Positions 17,189-25,545 of a DNA stretch of 64,000 nt are shown piece by piece. Made by a program: the position numbers and the translations under genes. How positions within the stretch are numbered: the stretch's first letter is position 1; each line of letters starts with the position of its first letter. Under the pieces are notes generated by a model. It saw only the letters and a list, made by a program, of their open reading frames with translations, was not told the origin of the DNA and searched no databases. This DNA is from Natronoarchaeum philippinense (lineage in GTDB: Archaea; Halobacteriota; Halobacteria; Halobacteriales; Natronoarchaeaceae). The stretch lies in contig NZ_OBEJ01000002.1 of assembly GCF_900215575.1 (NCBI RefSeq), positions 620,001 through 684,000 on the forward strand, written 5' to 3'.

Positions 17189-17276
17189 CGGGCGACGGCA
17201 GGGCGCCGAGTCGGCATCGTCGCGGCGTCTCGACGCCGCGTTGAACACTCAGTTCAGTACCCGCTGTGTCGGCGTC

Positions 17277-18449
17277 TCAGTCCAGCACCAGCTGCTTCTC
17301 GTAGTCGGTGAGGTTCTCGTGGCCGTCCTCGGTGACGACGACGATGTCCTCGATCCGGATGCCGCCCACGTCGGGATCGTACAGGCCGGGTTCGACCGTG
17401 ACGATCTGGCCCGCCTGCAGCTCCTCGCCGGTGGGGTTCAGCGTCGGCAGTTCGTGCACGTCCAGTCCGACGCCGTGGCCCGTGCCGTGGATGTAGCCCG
17501 TCTCGGTCGAGGGGTCCGAGCGCAGCGTCGGGTAGCCGGCGTCCTCGTACACGTCACAGACCGCGTCGTGGACCGCCCGACCCGTGACGCCGGCCTCGAT
17601 GGCGTCGAGCGCGGCCTCCTGTGCGTCGAGGGTCACGTCGTAGCGCTCCCGGACTTCGTCGGTCGGCTCGCCCCGGAGGAACGTCCGGGTCATGTCGGCG
17701 TGGTAGTTGGTCTCCTTGTCCCGCGGGAAGATGTCGACGACGATCGGCTCGTCAGCCGGGAGCGGGCCGCTACCGCGGTCGTGCGGGTCGGCCGCGTCGG
17801 CGCCGCCGGCGACGATCGTCTCGTCGAGCGCGCAGCCGTTGCGGAGCAGTTCGATCTCGATCTCTTGGGTGACGAACTCGCTGGTCAGGGGCTCGTCGCC
17901 GCGGTAGAGCACGCCGTCGCGGGCGTCGGCGTCGGCGATCAGTTCCTCGGCGCGAGCCAGCGCGGCCTCGTTGGCGCGCTGGGCCGTCCGGACGTGGTCG
18001 ATCTCCTCGTCGGTCTTGACCGACCGAATCTCGGTGATCGCGTCCGAGCGCTCGACCGCGACGCCGATGTCGCGCTCGCGCAGGCCGTCGGCGGTGCCCG
18101 TCGGGAACGACTGGGGGACCAGCGCGGCGCCGACGCCGTGGTCCGCGAGGAAGGCCGCGATCACGTCGAGGCGCGCCGCGTCGGGGCCGTCTCTGGCGGC
18201 CCGGTCCTGATAGTCGTAGTCGCCGAGGCGGGCGATCGTCGCCGCACGGCTCTCCTTTTCGGCGCGGCCGTACTCCAGCCCCGAGACCAGCAGATGCACG
18301 TCGGCGCCGTCGTAGAGGGCGACGAAGGGATCGGGCGCGTCGAAGCCACAGACGTAGTACTGATCGGAGTCGTCGTTGCCGTCGAACAGGTAGCCGTCCG
18401 CGCCGTGTTCCTCGACAGTCGCGGCGAGCTGTGAGAGATCCGGGTCCAT
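17277..18449 (-). CDS. M24 family metallopeptidase (Xaa-Pro aminopeptidase-like)
   Basis: The 390-residue protein has an N-terminal creatinase-like domain (about 1-140) and a C-terminal pita-bread M24 catalytic domain. Metal ligands are visible as D in [11 protein letters not shown] in HADMTRTF, H in [13 protein letters not shown] in VTVEPGLY and E in GGIRIEDIV. It is predicted to remove N-terminal residues before proline, or to act as a related dipeptidase. A minus-strand box A (18471-18483) lies about 28 bases before the ATG. It is divergent from aroA. Confidence 0.9.
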   Translation of the reverse strand: MDPDLSQLAATVEEHGADGYLFDGNDDSDQYYVCGFDAPDPFVALYDGADVHLLVSGLEYGRAEKESRAATIARLGDYDYQDRAARDGPDAARLDVIAAFLADHGVGAALVPQSFPTGTADGLRERDIGVAVERSDAITEIRSVKTDEEIDHVRTAQRANEAALARAEELIADADARDGVLYRGDEPLTSEFVTQEIEIELLRNGCALDETIVAGGADAADPHDRGSGPLPADEPIVVDIFPRDKETNYHADMTRTFLRGEPTDEVRERYDVTLDAQEAALDAIEAGVTGRAVHDAVCDVYEDAGYPTLRSDPSTETGYIHGTGHGVGLDVHELPTLNPTGEELQAGQIVTVEPGLYDPDVGGIRIEDIVVVTEDGHENLTDYEKQLVLD

Positions 18450-18470
18450 GCCCGAGGGGAGGGCGGGCGC

Positions 18471-18483
18471 GGGTAAAATACTC
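18471..18483 (-). promoter_or_regulatory. Box A of the M24 peptidase gene
   Basis: The minus-strand sequence gagtattttaccc is centred about 28 bases before the ATG at 18449 and is the only AT-rich stretch in the spacer to aroA. Confidence 0.55.
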
Positions 18484-18548
18484 CCGGAGGCGGCGGTCGG
18501 CTGTCGGCTTCCGGTACTGTGATACGCCCCCCACCCGACCCATCGGGC

Positions 18549-19850
18549 ATGAACGTCGAGATTTCACCATCGCAGGTTCGCGGCGCTGCGGCGGCGCCGC
18601 CGTCGAAGAGCTACACTCACCGGGCGGTGCTGGCGGCCGGCTACGCCGACGGCGCGACGGTTCGGGATCCCCTGACGAGCGCGGACATCCGGGCGACGAT
18701 GCGCGCCGTCGAGGCCTTCGGCGGATCGGTCGCGGAGGAAGCGGACGGCTCGCTGGAGATCGAGGGCTTCGACGGCCGCCCCGACGTGCCCGCCGACGTG
18801 ATCGACTGCGCCAACAGCGGGACGACGATGCGGCTGGTCACCGCGGCGGCGGCGCTGGCCGACGGCGGCACCGTGCTGACCGGCGACGAGTCGCTGCGCT
18901 CGCGCCCACAGGGCCCGCTGCTCGACGCCATCGAACAGCTGGGCGGGAGCGCCCGCTCGACGCGCGGGAACGGGCAGGCGCCGCTGGTGATCGACGGCCC
19001 CATCGCGGGCGGCACGGCGTCGATCCCCGGCGACGTGTCCTCGCAGTTCATCTCCGCGCTGCTCTTTGCCGGTGCGGCCACCGACGAGGGCGTCGAGGTC
19101 GATCTGGAGACCGAACTCAAATCGGCGCCGTACGTCGACATCACGATCGAGTTGCTGTCGGCCTTCGGCGTCGACGCGCGCCGGACCGACGCCGGCTTCG
19201 CGGTCGACGGCGGGCAGTCCTACGCCCCCGAGGGAGGGGAGTACGCAGTTCCCGGCGACTTCTCGTCGATGTCCTATCTCCTCGCTGCGGGCGCCGTGGC
19301 GGCCGAGGACGGCGGGGCGGTCGACGTGCGCGGCGCCCAGCCCAGCGCGCAGGGCGACAGCGCGATCGTCGGCGTGCTGGAGGACATGGGCGCCGCGATC
19401 GACTGGGATCGGGACGCGGGCGTCATTTCGGTCGAGCGCTCGGACCTCTCGGGAACGACCGTCGACGTGGGCGACACGCCCGACCTGCTCCCGACGATCG
19501 CCGCGCTCGGTGCGATCGCCGACGGCGACACCCGGATCGAGAACTGCGAACACGTCCGATACAAGGAGACCGACCGGGTCAGCGCGATGGCCGAGGAACT
19601 GGGCAAGATGGGCGCCAGCGTGACCGAGGAACGCGACGTGCTGACGATCCACGGCGACGAGACGGAGCTTTCGGGCGCGACCGTCGAGGGGCGCAAGGAC
19701 CACCGGATCGTCATGTCGCTGGCGGTCGCCGGATTGGTTGCGGATGGCCCGACGACGATTCGGGGCGGCGAGCACGTCGACGTGTCGTTCCCGAACTTCT
19801 TCGAGACGATCGAGGAGTTGGGCGTGGACGTGGTGCGAGACGGTTCGTAG
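18549..19850 (+). CDS. aroA: 3-phosphoshikimate 1-carboxyvinyltransferase (EPSP synthase)
   Basis: AroA joins shikimate 3-phosphate and PEP to give EPSP, the sixth step of the shikimate pathway. The 433-residue protein shows the N-terminal [10 protein letters not shown] substrate loop, [15 protein letters not shown], and a C-terminal RYKETDR motif followed by [10 protein letters not shown]. The length is standard for the family. The start ATG at 18549 was preferred because it precedes the first beta strand directly. AroC, the next enzyme, is encoded at 26134, with the low-GC defence cassette between them. That separation suggests that the island was inserted next to aroA. Confidence 0.95.
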   Translation: MNVEISPSQVRGAAAAPPSKSYTHRAVLAAGYADGATVRDPLTSADIRATMRAVEAFGGSVAEEADGSLEIEGFDGRPDVPADVIDCANSGTTMRLVTAAAALADGGTVLTGDESLRSRPQGPLLDAIEQLGGSARSTRGNGQAPLVIDGPIAGGTASIPGDVSSQFISALLFAGAATDEGVEVDLETELKSAPYVDITIELLSAFGVDARRTDAGFAVDGGQSYAPEGGEYAVPGDFSSMSYLLAAGAVAAEDGGAVDVRGAQPSAQGDSAIVGVLEDMGAAIDWDRDAGVISVERSDLSGTTVDVGDTPDLLPTIAALGAIADGDTRIENCEHVRYKETDRVSAMAEELGKMGASVTEERDVLTIHGDETELSGATVEGRKDHRIVMSLAVAGLVADGPTTIRGGEHVDVSFPNFFETIEELGVDVVRDGS

Positions 19851-19889
19851 CCACTCTTCTCACCAAGGCTGCTGAGTCTGTCAGCGGAT

Positions 19890-19903
19890 ATTTACAATTT
19901 AAG
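19890..19903 (+). promoter_or_regulatory. Promoter of the EVE-McrB cassette
   Basis: The sequence atttacaatttaag is centred about 35 bases before the ATG at 19934, in an AT-rich spacer that begins just after aroA. It is the only promoter-like site for the two-gene cassette. Confidence 0.5.
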
Positions 19904-19933
19904 TGATTGGCGGACAGTCGTTCGATAGTTCAT

Positions 19934-22204
19934 ATGCCCAACCGGGATTTGTTTCTCGCACCCTGTGCAAGCGATCGGCCTCAGGAACACTTTCGGCGGA
20001 CGGTCCGTGATGGAGTAACTGCAGATATCTATCGGGAGCACACGGCGCATGACTACGGTGATTCCATTGGGGTCTGGGGGCTCGTTCCAAATCTAGAAAG
20101 CACGTGGAAAAAGCTCTCCGCGGGCGATTATGTCGTCTTCTACTGGGGGGACAAACAGTACAAATACGCCGCCGAAGTCGTCGCTACTGAACATAATCCT
20201 GATCTGGCAAAAGAACTCTGGCCAGCCTACGCTGATGAATCTGCCGGAGAAGACGATCCTGCTGATCCTTGGGAATGCATCGTCTATCTTGACGAGCCAC
20301 GAGAGATCGACATAGATAGCCGAGAGCTTCAGGGCGAGTTGCTCGGTGAAGGAAAGCACTTCACGATGCGTTTTCGTCCCGTCAACGACGAGGGGCTTCG
20401 AACAATCCGGAACAAGTTCGGGAGCGTGAAGGAGTACATCGAGGAGCACACGGTGACGACGTTCGATGATTACGTAGAAGATACGTCAAACACTGAATCA
20501 CCTTCGACCAATGGTGCCAGTGCTCCCGAGCGTCCGGAACCAGATCATCCGCTATTTGATCACCTCAATTCCTCAAGCGAAAGAAGCATCTTCAAAATCA
20601 CTGCACCCCCGGACTTTTGGCTCACCGTCATTGAGCACTGTGGGATCCCGCTTGGGGGAGACTACGGGGAAATGAGTGAAATCAGCAATGGAGACATTCT
20701 CCTGTTTCACTCGACTCAGACACCGATGGACGATCAACTCTCTGAGCGCGATAGCAAACTCTTCGGGGTCGTTATCGCTGGCAGACGTGCTCCGAAAGAG
20801 AGACCGTGGACTTGGGAAGAGCGGCGGTCTGATTCCGATACTCAATTCTCCGCTTTCATCTCGTTCACTCGACTCTTTCTCACAGGAACTCCGGAGAGAA
20901 TCAACGTCAATACACCTATTGAGGACCGTTCTGCAAAGACCAGAGAAGCAGAATTGGACGGGCTACTACGCAACGGCCTCTCCTCGGAGCAGATTGACGA
21001 TATTTGCGACGAATTCGAGGTTGGCTTTCCATATCAAGACGCATTAGTCGAATTGAATTCGGGAGAGCAGTTCGGTCGCGGCCAAGCACTGCTTTCTCAG
21101 CTAGCACCGGAACTCACAGAGCATTCGTCAATCCCCTTTACTGCTGATTTCGAAGGAGAGGTGCAAGCATCTGTGTTTGATGGGCTCCATTTCCATGACG
21201 GCGAAACTCAAGGGGTTTCTTCTGCCTCTGAGTTAGCCATGGACATCACTGCTGCGCTTAGATCTGGAAAACATATTGTGTTTACTGGCCCGCCGGGGAC
21301 CGGGAAAACTGAAATCGCTAGCCGAGTGAGCGACTATCTAGTCGAGAATCACCCAAATCTCTACACTGATCGAGAGATTACAACAGCAACAGCGGACTGG
21401 TCGACGTTCGATACGATCGGCGGTTACATGCCAGAAGCAGAGAATGATACTTCAGACAGTCTGGAGTTTTCGCCCGGGTTGATTCTGAATCGGTTTAAAA
21501 GTCGGAGAACAGGACAGCAATTGAACGAGCCGGTTATCATAGATGAACTCAATCGTTCGGACATTGACAAGGCGTTCGGTCAGCTATTCACGCTATTATC
21601 TGGCCAGTCTGTAACTCTTCCATACACAAAAAATAGTCAGGAGATAGAACTGTTAGCCGCAGCGGAGAGCGCAGAATTGCCCGCAGAACATCAGTATGTA
21701 GTTCCTCAATCGTGGCGGATTTTTGCGACTATGAACACGTACGACAAGACATCTCTCTACGAGATGAGCTACGCGTTCATGCGGCGCTTCGCGTTTATCC
21801 GCATACCAGCACCAGCGCTTCCGGATGGGACTTCACGGGAAGAGGAAGAAAGGCTTGAACAGATTGTTTTCGATTTCGCCGATGTCTGGGCCCTATCTCC
21901 GGAACGGGAAGAGGCAATGTCAGTCGGTCGAGTCTGGAGAGAAGCGAATCACGCCGTTGATGACCGGGCAATCGGCCCTGCAATTGTGGAAGATATGTTG
22001 CGGTACATTAGCCAACACCCCGGGAATGATCTCGGATATATCCTCACGCAAGCAGTGGTGAGTTATCTTCTTCCACAGTTAGAGGGCGTTCCAAAGCGAA
22101 AGAAAATTGTTCGGAATATTGCAGGAGTCCAGAGAATCAATGAGCAACAACTTGCGGAGGCAGCCGGGGACATACTTCAGGTAACCATTGCGTCAGATGA
22201 ATAG
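19934..22204 (+). CDS. EVE-domain McrB-like AAA+ NTPase
   Basis: The 756-residue protein has an N-terminal EVE/PUA-like module (about 5-170; the features GDYVVFYWGDKQ and MRFRPV are typical), a second region with a similar pattern (about 215-320; NGDILLFHS, FTRLFLTG), and a C-terminal AAA+ domain of the McrB type. The latter has Walker A GPPGTGKT (452-459), Walker B VIIDELNR (533-540), the family motif TMNTYDKTSL (about 599-608) and arginines in AFMRRFAF. EVE domains in other systems bind modified bases, so this subunit may recognise modified DNA and power translocation or loading of the nuclease encoded next. GC is clearly lower than in aroA. The start is the ATG after a TTG-started extension. 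Confidence 0.85.
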   Translation: MPNRDLFLAPCASDRPQEHFRRTVRDGVTADIYREHTAHDYGDSIGVWGLVPNLESTWKKLSAGDYVVFYWGDKQYKYAAEVVATEHNPDLAKELWPAYADESAGEDDPADPWECIVYLDEPREIDIDSRELQGELLGEGKHFTMRFRPVNDEGLRTIRNKFGSVKEYIEEHTVTTFDDYVEDTSNTESPSTNGASAPERPEPDHPLFDHLNSSSERSIFKITAPPDFWLTVIEHCGIPLGGDYGEMSEISNGDILLFHSTQTPMDDQLSERDSKLFGVVIAGRRAPKERPWTWEERRSDSDTQFSAFISFTRLFLTGTPERINVNTPIEDRSAKTREAELDGLLRNGLSSEQIDDICDEFEVGFPYQDALVELNSGEQFGRGQALLSQLAPELTEHSSIPFTADFEGEVQASVFDGLHFHDGETQGVSSASELAMDITAALRSGKHIVFTGPPGTGKTEIASRVSDYLVENHPNLYTDREITTATADWSTFDTIGGYMPEAENDTSDSLEFSPGLILNRFKSRRTGQQLNEPVIIDELNRSDIDKAFGQLFTLLSGQSVTLPYTKNSQEIELLAAAESAELPAEHQYVVPQSWRIFATMNTYDKTSLYEMSYAFMRRFAFIRIPAPALPDGTSREEEERLEQIVFDFADVWALSPEREEAMSVGRVWREANHAVDDRAIGPAIVEDMLRYISQHPGNDLGYILTQAVVSYLLPQLEGVPKRKKIVRNIAGVQRINEQQLAEAAGDILQVTIASDE

Positions 22205-23549
22205 GAAGCAACTGCTCGACCAATTGACGGAAGACGTACTGGCGTACGCCATGCAGGGGGCGTTCCCGGAGCGCGAACTAGCTCGATCAATCAAGCCAGA
22301 TCAACTCGATGAGAGATTTGAAGAATATGAGCTGCTCTTGGATCTCCATTTTATTCTTAAGCCTGAAATCGTCGACTTTGTTAGAGAACTTCCAGCGCGC
22401 CTTCGAAGTATACGAACAGAAACCGAGACGGTTTCTCGAACACGGCGTGGCGCAGTTGATGGCCAAATAAACTGGGAGGCGACACTAAAAAAGCGGCACT
22501 CAGAACACCCGCGAGACGCGTCGATATTTGTTTGTGACAACCGATCCGAAGATTACGATATCGACGAAAATGTTGTCCTAAAGAAGCTCATCTCAGTGGT
22601 TTATACGACACTACAGGAAGCAGAAGAGTACCTTCGAGGGGAGTATGATTGGGTTCGAGAGACGTGGAAAGGCAATGAAAATCTGATCGACGAGTTGCAG
22701 CGAATCGTCGAACGCAACGTACACGTACGACGTATTCGCTCCCCGGACGCGTACGAGCCCACTGAACGGATGCTGACTTCTGCCGCAAATTCTCGACAAG
22801 AGGTTTATCGCAGAGCGGCATCGTTACTTCGTAATAGAGAGCGTTTACTGGACGGGAATGCCGATGCGATCCGCGACCTGCTCGACAAAACTGCGATTAC
22901 TCCGGACGACGAGAATACGTTGTTCGAGTTATTTGTCCTCTTCCGTTTCGTTTCGACACTTGAGGAGATGCAGGATGAGCAAGCAACCTTCAAAACTATC
23001 AGTACAGGTCGGCAGGAGATCGCTCGTCTAGACGGGGATCGAGAAATCGTCCTGTATCACGATAATTCTGCTCAAGATCGTGATCTGTCTTTCAGAGCAG
23101 TTCCAGACGACAAAGATTCCCTCTCACGCACTGAGGAAGTGCAGATAGTCGCACAGGAGGTTGCAGGCAACTACTTCAAACGCGACTTTCGGAATCACAC
23201 TGGACGACCTGACGTTATCGTTCTCGAGGTGATTTCAGAGGAGCAAAACGAACATGAATATCTTGTTGTCGAGACAAAGAACAGTACCAACACAGACACG
23301 ATACGACAAGGCATCAAAGAGACACTGGAGTATTTAGCATTTCTCCGCGTCAACGATGAGTTCGTTTTCGGCCAAGAGAATCCTGAAGAGGAGAACTATT
23401 TCGGCACGGGACGTAACGGATTACTGGTTGTTCAGGATGTCAATGGCGATACTGCTTCGCTGACAGAGCAATCCGACGAGGAGATCAATATTCTACAGGC
23501 ATCTGAACTAGAATCTGAACTAGAGCAAATATTGCAGCATATGATCTGA
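22197..23549 (+). CDS. McrC-like PD-(D/E)XK nuclease subunit
   Basis: The 450-residue protein has a long N-terminal helical region (1-240) and a C-terminal PD-(D/E)XK nuclease core: D339 in GRPDVIVLEV, E359 and K361 in LVVETKNS, followed by the helix IRQGIKETLEYL. The motifs GAVDGQINWEATL (about 85-97) and ENTLFELFVL (239-248) resemble those of McrC and DUF2357-type partners of McrB NTPases. It overlaps the NTPase gene by eight bases, so both are made together. Predicted role: it cleaves DNA when the EVE-McrB subunit detects modified or foreign DNA. It has the same low GC as its partner. Exact family assignment is by motif only. Confidence 0.78.
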   Translation: MNRKQLLDQLTEDVLAYAMQGAFPERELARSIKPDQLDERFEEYELLLDLHFILKPEIVDFVRELPARLRSIRTETETVSRTRRGAVDGQINWEATLKKRHSEHPRDASIFVCDNRSEDYDIDENVVLKKLISVVYTTLQEAEEYLRGEYDWVRETWKGNENLIDELQRIVERNVHVRRIRSPDAYEPTERMLTSAANSRQEVYRRAASLLRNRERLLDGNADAIRDLLDKTAITPDDENTLFELFVLFRFVSTLEEMQDEQATFKTISTGRQEIARLDGDREIVLYHDNSAQDRDLSFRAVPDDKDSLSRTEEVQIVAQEVAGNYFKRDFRNHTGRPDVIVLEVISEEQNEHEYLVVETKNSTNTDTIRQGIKETLEYLAFLRVNDEFVFGQENPEEENYFGTGRNGLLVVQDVNGDTASLTEQSDEEINILQASELESELEQILQHMI

Positions 23550-23945
23550 AATTCGTCCCGTATAGTCTTCCTCAAAACAGACCAGTGGGGCTACACCGAG
23601 ACCGACCCCCTGCCGGCGTTGCGGATCACCGACCTCTCCGAGACCGAGGCGGACCTGATCGAGGCCTTCGTCCCCGTGGCGGTCGACGAGGCCGGCGGGT
23701 TCGCGGGCTTCCGCGAGACCGCCACGAAGACGAACTCGCTGGTCGATCGCCTGCGCAAGCTGACGCTGCCCGCCGTGGGGGATGTCGAGGCCGGGCTGGA
23801 GAGCTACGTCCAGACCACGGAACGTGCCGAGGAACTGGAAGCGAAGATCGAGAAGACTGACGAGCTGATCGACGAGATCGTGTACGAGCTGTACGGGCTG
23901 ACCGACGATGAAATCGAGATCGTCGAGGAGGCAGTCGGGGAGTAG
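23550..23945 (+). pseudogene. 3' remnant of a type IIG/Eco57I-like restriction-methylase gene
   Basis: The frame is open from the codon after the nuclease stop and reads about 131 residues with no start codon near its beginning. The sequence includes FLKTDQWGYTETDP, a helical linker (LVDRLRKLTLPAV), a coiled coil, and the C-terminal DEIVYELYGLTDDEIEIVE, the classic tail of type IIG and BREX-type adenine methylase-nuclease proteins. The methylase and nuclease domains are missing. GC is back to the high chromosomal level. A TTG at 23619 could start a 108-residue fragment but a functional protein is unlikely. It marks where an older R-M gene was cut by replacement. Confidence 0.7.
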
Positions 23946-23948
23946 CAT

Positions 23949-23995
23949 CCGCGCCGAAGGCGCGGCTCACCGCGGCCGAACGAAGTGAGGCCGCG
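23949..23995 (+). terminator. Two tandem hairpins after the restriction-methylase remnant
   Basis: Two hairpins follow the stop codon: ccgcgcc-gaa-ggcgcgg (23949-23965) and cgcggcc...ggccgcg (23971-23995). They lead into a T-run at 23999-24003. They may act as transcription end signals for the remnant, or be part of the recurring element that begins at 23998. Confidence 0.4.
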
Positions 23996-23997
23996 GC

Positions 23998-24070
23998 CTT
24001 TTTCGCCCACGTTTTTGCGGTGAGCGGTGGCCGAGCGAAGCGAGGCCACCCGAACCGCAAAAAGGTGGTG
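23998..24070 (+). repeat. Recurring intergenic hairpin element, copy B
   Basis: This is the clearest copy of the element seen also at 5352-5430 (minus) and 46167-46257. It runs ctttttcgcccacgtttttgcgg, a variable core with the inverted repeat GGTGGCC...GGCCACC, then cgaaccgcaaaaaggtggtgg. It lies between the restriction-methylase remnant and the HicBA pair. Confidence 0.65.
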
Positions 24071-24074
24071 GGGA

Positions 24075-24084
24075 AGAATTAACC
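24075..24084 (+). promoter_or_regulatory. Box A of the HicBA operon
   Basis: The sequence agaattaacc is centred about 28 bases before the HicB ATG at 24108. In HicBA systems the antitoxin often binds its own promoter, but no palindrome is obvious here. Confidence 0.45.
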
Positions 24085-24107
24085 GAATTCGACTCGTTGC
24101 GTCTCAC

Positions 24108-24356
24108 ATGAGCACTGGCGTCGAGCCGACGATCACGCTCACTGACGAGGGCGAGTGGTGGGTCGCCAGAGACACCGAAACGGGCGTCACGTCGCAGGGG
24201 AAGACCCGCTCGGAAGCGCTCGACAACCTCGACGAAGCGCTTGCCGGCTACCACGGCGACGGGCGCGAGCCGACCGACGAGGAACTGCGCGCTGCCGGGA
24301 TCGATCCGGAGAACAACGAGTCAGAATCGACCGACGACTCCGAAATTTTCAACTGA
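24108..24356 (+). CDS. HicB family antitoxin
   Basis: The 82-residue protein has the partial RNase H fold of HicB (about 5-50, including EGEWWVARDTETGVTSQGKTRSEALDNLDEAL) split here as motif WWVARDTETGV and GKTRSEALDNL. A charged tail follows. It lacks an obvious DNA-binding ribbon-helix-helix. It is predicted to inhibit the HicA toxin encoded 27 bases downstream. The antitoxin-first order is the reverse of the classical hicAB. The start ATG follows a box A at 24075-24084. Confidence 0.82.
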   Translation: MSTGVEPTITLTDEGEWWVARDTETGVTSQGKTRSEALDNLDEALAGYHGDGREPTDEELRAAGIDPENNESESTDDSEIFN

Positions 24357-24383
24357 TATCGGCACGTCAGAATCATCGTACTG

Positions 24384-24635
24384 ATGGGGCGGCCGTTCTC
24401 CGGCATGGAGGTGGTGAAGGTGATGGTCAACAGCGGTATCTACGAGTGGGATCGGACGAACGGCGACCACGCGATCCTCCGCTGGGAGCCGCCGTCCGAC
24501 CACGATTCCGACGCGCGTACTGTCCCGGTCCCCCTGCACGACGAGCTGAGTGTCGGGACGCTTCGAGATATCGCCGATCAAGCCGGAGCGAACGACTTCG
24601 GAGAGTTCCGCGACTGGATCGATCGGAACCGGTAG
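24384..24635 (+). CDS. HicA family toxin
   Basis: The 83-residue protein has the dsRBD-like HicA fold: MEVVKVMVNSGIYE, then the catalytic-type GDHAILRWE with the histidine used for mRNA cleavage, then a TVPVPLHDELSVGTLRDIADQAG motif read here as VPVPLHDELS and GTLRDIADQAG. HicA toxins are ribosome-independent mRNA interferases. It is paired with the HicB gene upstream. The shorter start at M8 (MEVVK) is also possible. Confidence 0.82.
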   Translation: MGRPFSGMEVVKVMVNSGIYEWDRTNGDHAILRWEPPSDHDSDARTVPVPLHDELSVGTLRDIADQAGANDFGEFRDWIDRNR

Positions 24636-24681
24636 CGTTCGGTTCTGTGTACGTATTCGACTGGCACGCGAACTACGAGAG

Positions 24682-25545
24682 ATGGATTACACCGACGATC
24701 CGACCGACCTGCTCGCCCGCGTCGCTGCCCTCCTCGACGCCGACGCCACCGACGCCACAGAACTCGACGGCGGCAACGTCGGGACGGTCTACCGAATCAC
24801 GTTCGCGGATCGCCCGCCCGTCGCCGCGAAGGTCGACGACTCGCCGCTGGGCAACGAGGCCGCCATGCTCCAGTATCTCGCCCGCGAGACGCCGGTGCCC
24901 GTGCCCGCCGTGCTCGGCGTTGAACCGGGCCTGCTCGTGCTGGAGTACGTCGACGGCGACGGCCGGTTCGACGAGCGCGCCGAGCGCGATCTCGCCCGGC
25001 ACGTCGCGGCACTCCACAACCAGTCGGCCGACGCCTACGGCTTTCCCTTCGACACGCTCTCGGGGCCTTTCTCGCAGTCGAACCCGTGGACCGACTCGTG
25101 GATCGAGTTCTTCCGCGATCGGCGCGTGGTGCCCTTCGCCGAGGCCGCGCAGGCCGACGGGTCGCTGCCCGAGGGGACCTACGAGCGCGTGCTCGAATTC
25201 GCCGACCGACTGGACGAGCTGTTGGTCGAACCCGACGCGCCCGCGCTGCTCCACGGCGACGTGCATCCGGGCAACGTCGTCGTCCGCGAGGGCGAAGTTC
25301 GGGCCCTCCTCGATCCCGCGATCTTCTTCGGCCACGCCGAGTTCGATCTGGCCTACGTCGACCGGATCGACGCCGTCGGCGACGCGTTTTTCGAGGAGTA
25401 TCGACGGCACCGGGCGATCGACGACGGGTTCGCCGCGACGCGCCGGGACGCCTACGCCGCCTTTCACGAACTGGAGAACGTCCGCTTTTTCGGCGACGAA
25501 CTGGTGGGGCGGCTGGAGCGCGCGCTCGATCGGGTTGGGGTGTAA
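24682..25545 (+). CDS. Fructosamine kinase family protein
   Basis: The 287-residue protein belongs to the fructosamine-3-kinase/aminoglycoside phosphotransferase fold. It shows the lysine in VAAKVDDS, the hinge LLVLEYVDG, the catalytic loop LLHGDVHPGNVV and the metal-binding D in LLDPAIFFGHAEFDLAY, all characteristic of the family. It is predicted to phosphorylate ketoamine adducts on proteins or a related small molecule. The start ATG at 24682 was chosen since upstream residues belong to the HicA frame region. The gene is of normal chromosomal composition and marks the right end of the accessory island. Confidence 0.87.
   Translation: MDYTDDPTDLLARVAALLDADATDATELDGGNVGTVYRITFADRPPVAAKVDDSPLGNEAAMLQYLARETPVPVPAVLGVEPGLLVLEYVDGDGRFDERAERDLARHVAALHNQSADAYGFPFDTLSGPFSQSNPWTDSWIEFFRDRRVVPFAEAAQADGSLPEGTYERVLEFADRLDELLVEPDAPALLHGDVHPGNVVVREGEVRALLDPAIFFGHAEFDLAYVDRIDAVGDAFFEEYRRHRAIDDGFAATRRDAYAAFHELENVRFFGDELVGRLERALDRVGV

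Noticed and set aside
23626-24060. Minus-strand frame over the remnant and the recurring element
   Set aside because: Its resemblance to a frame at 5371-5850 (AKTWAKKAA) arises only from the shared DNA element, so it is not a protein family.
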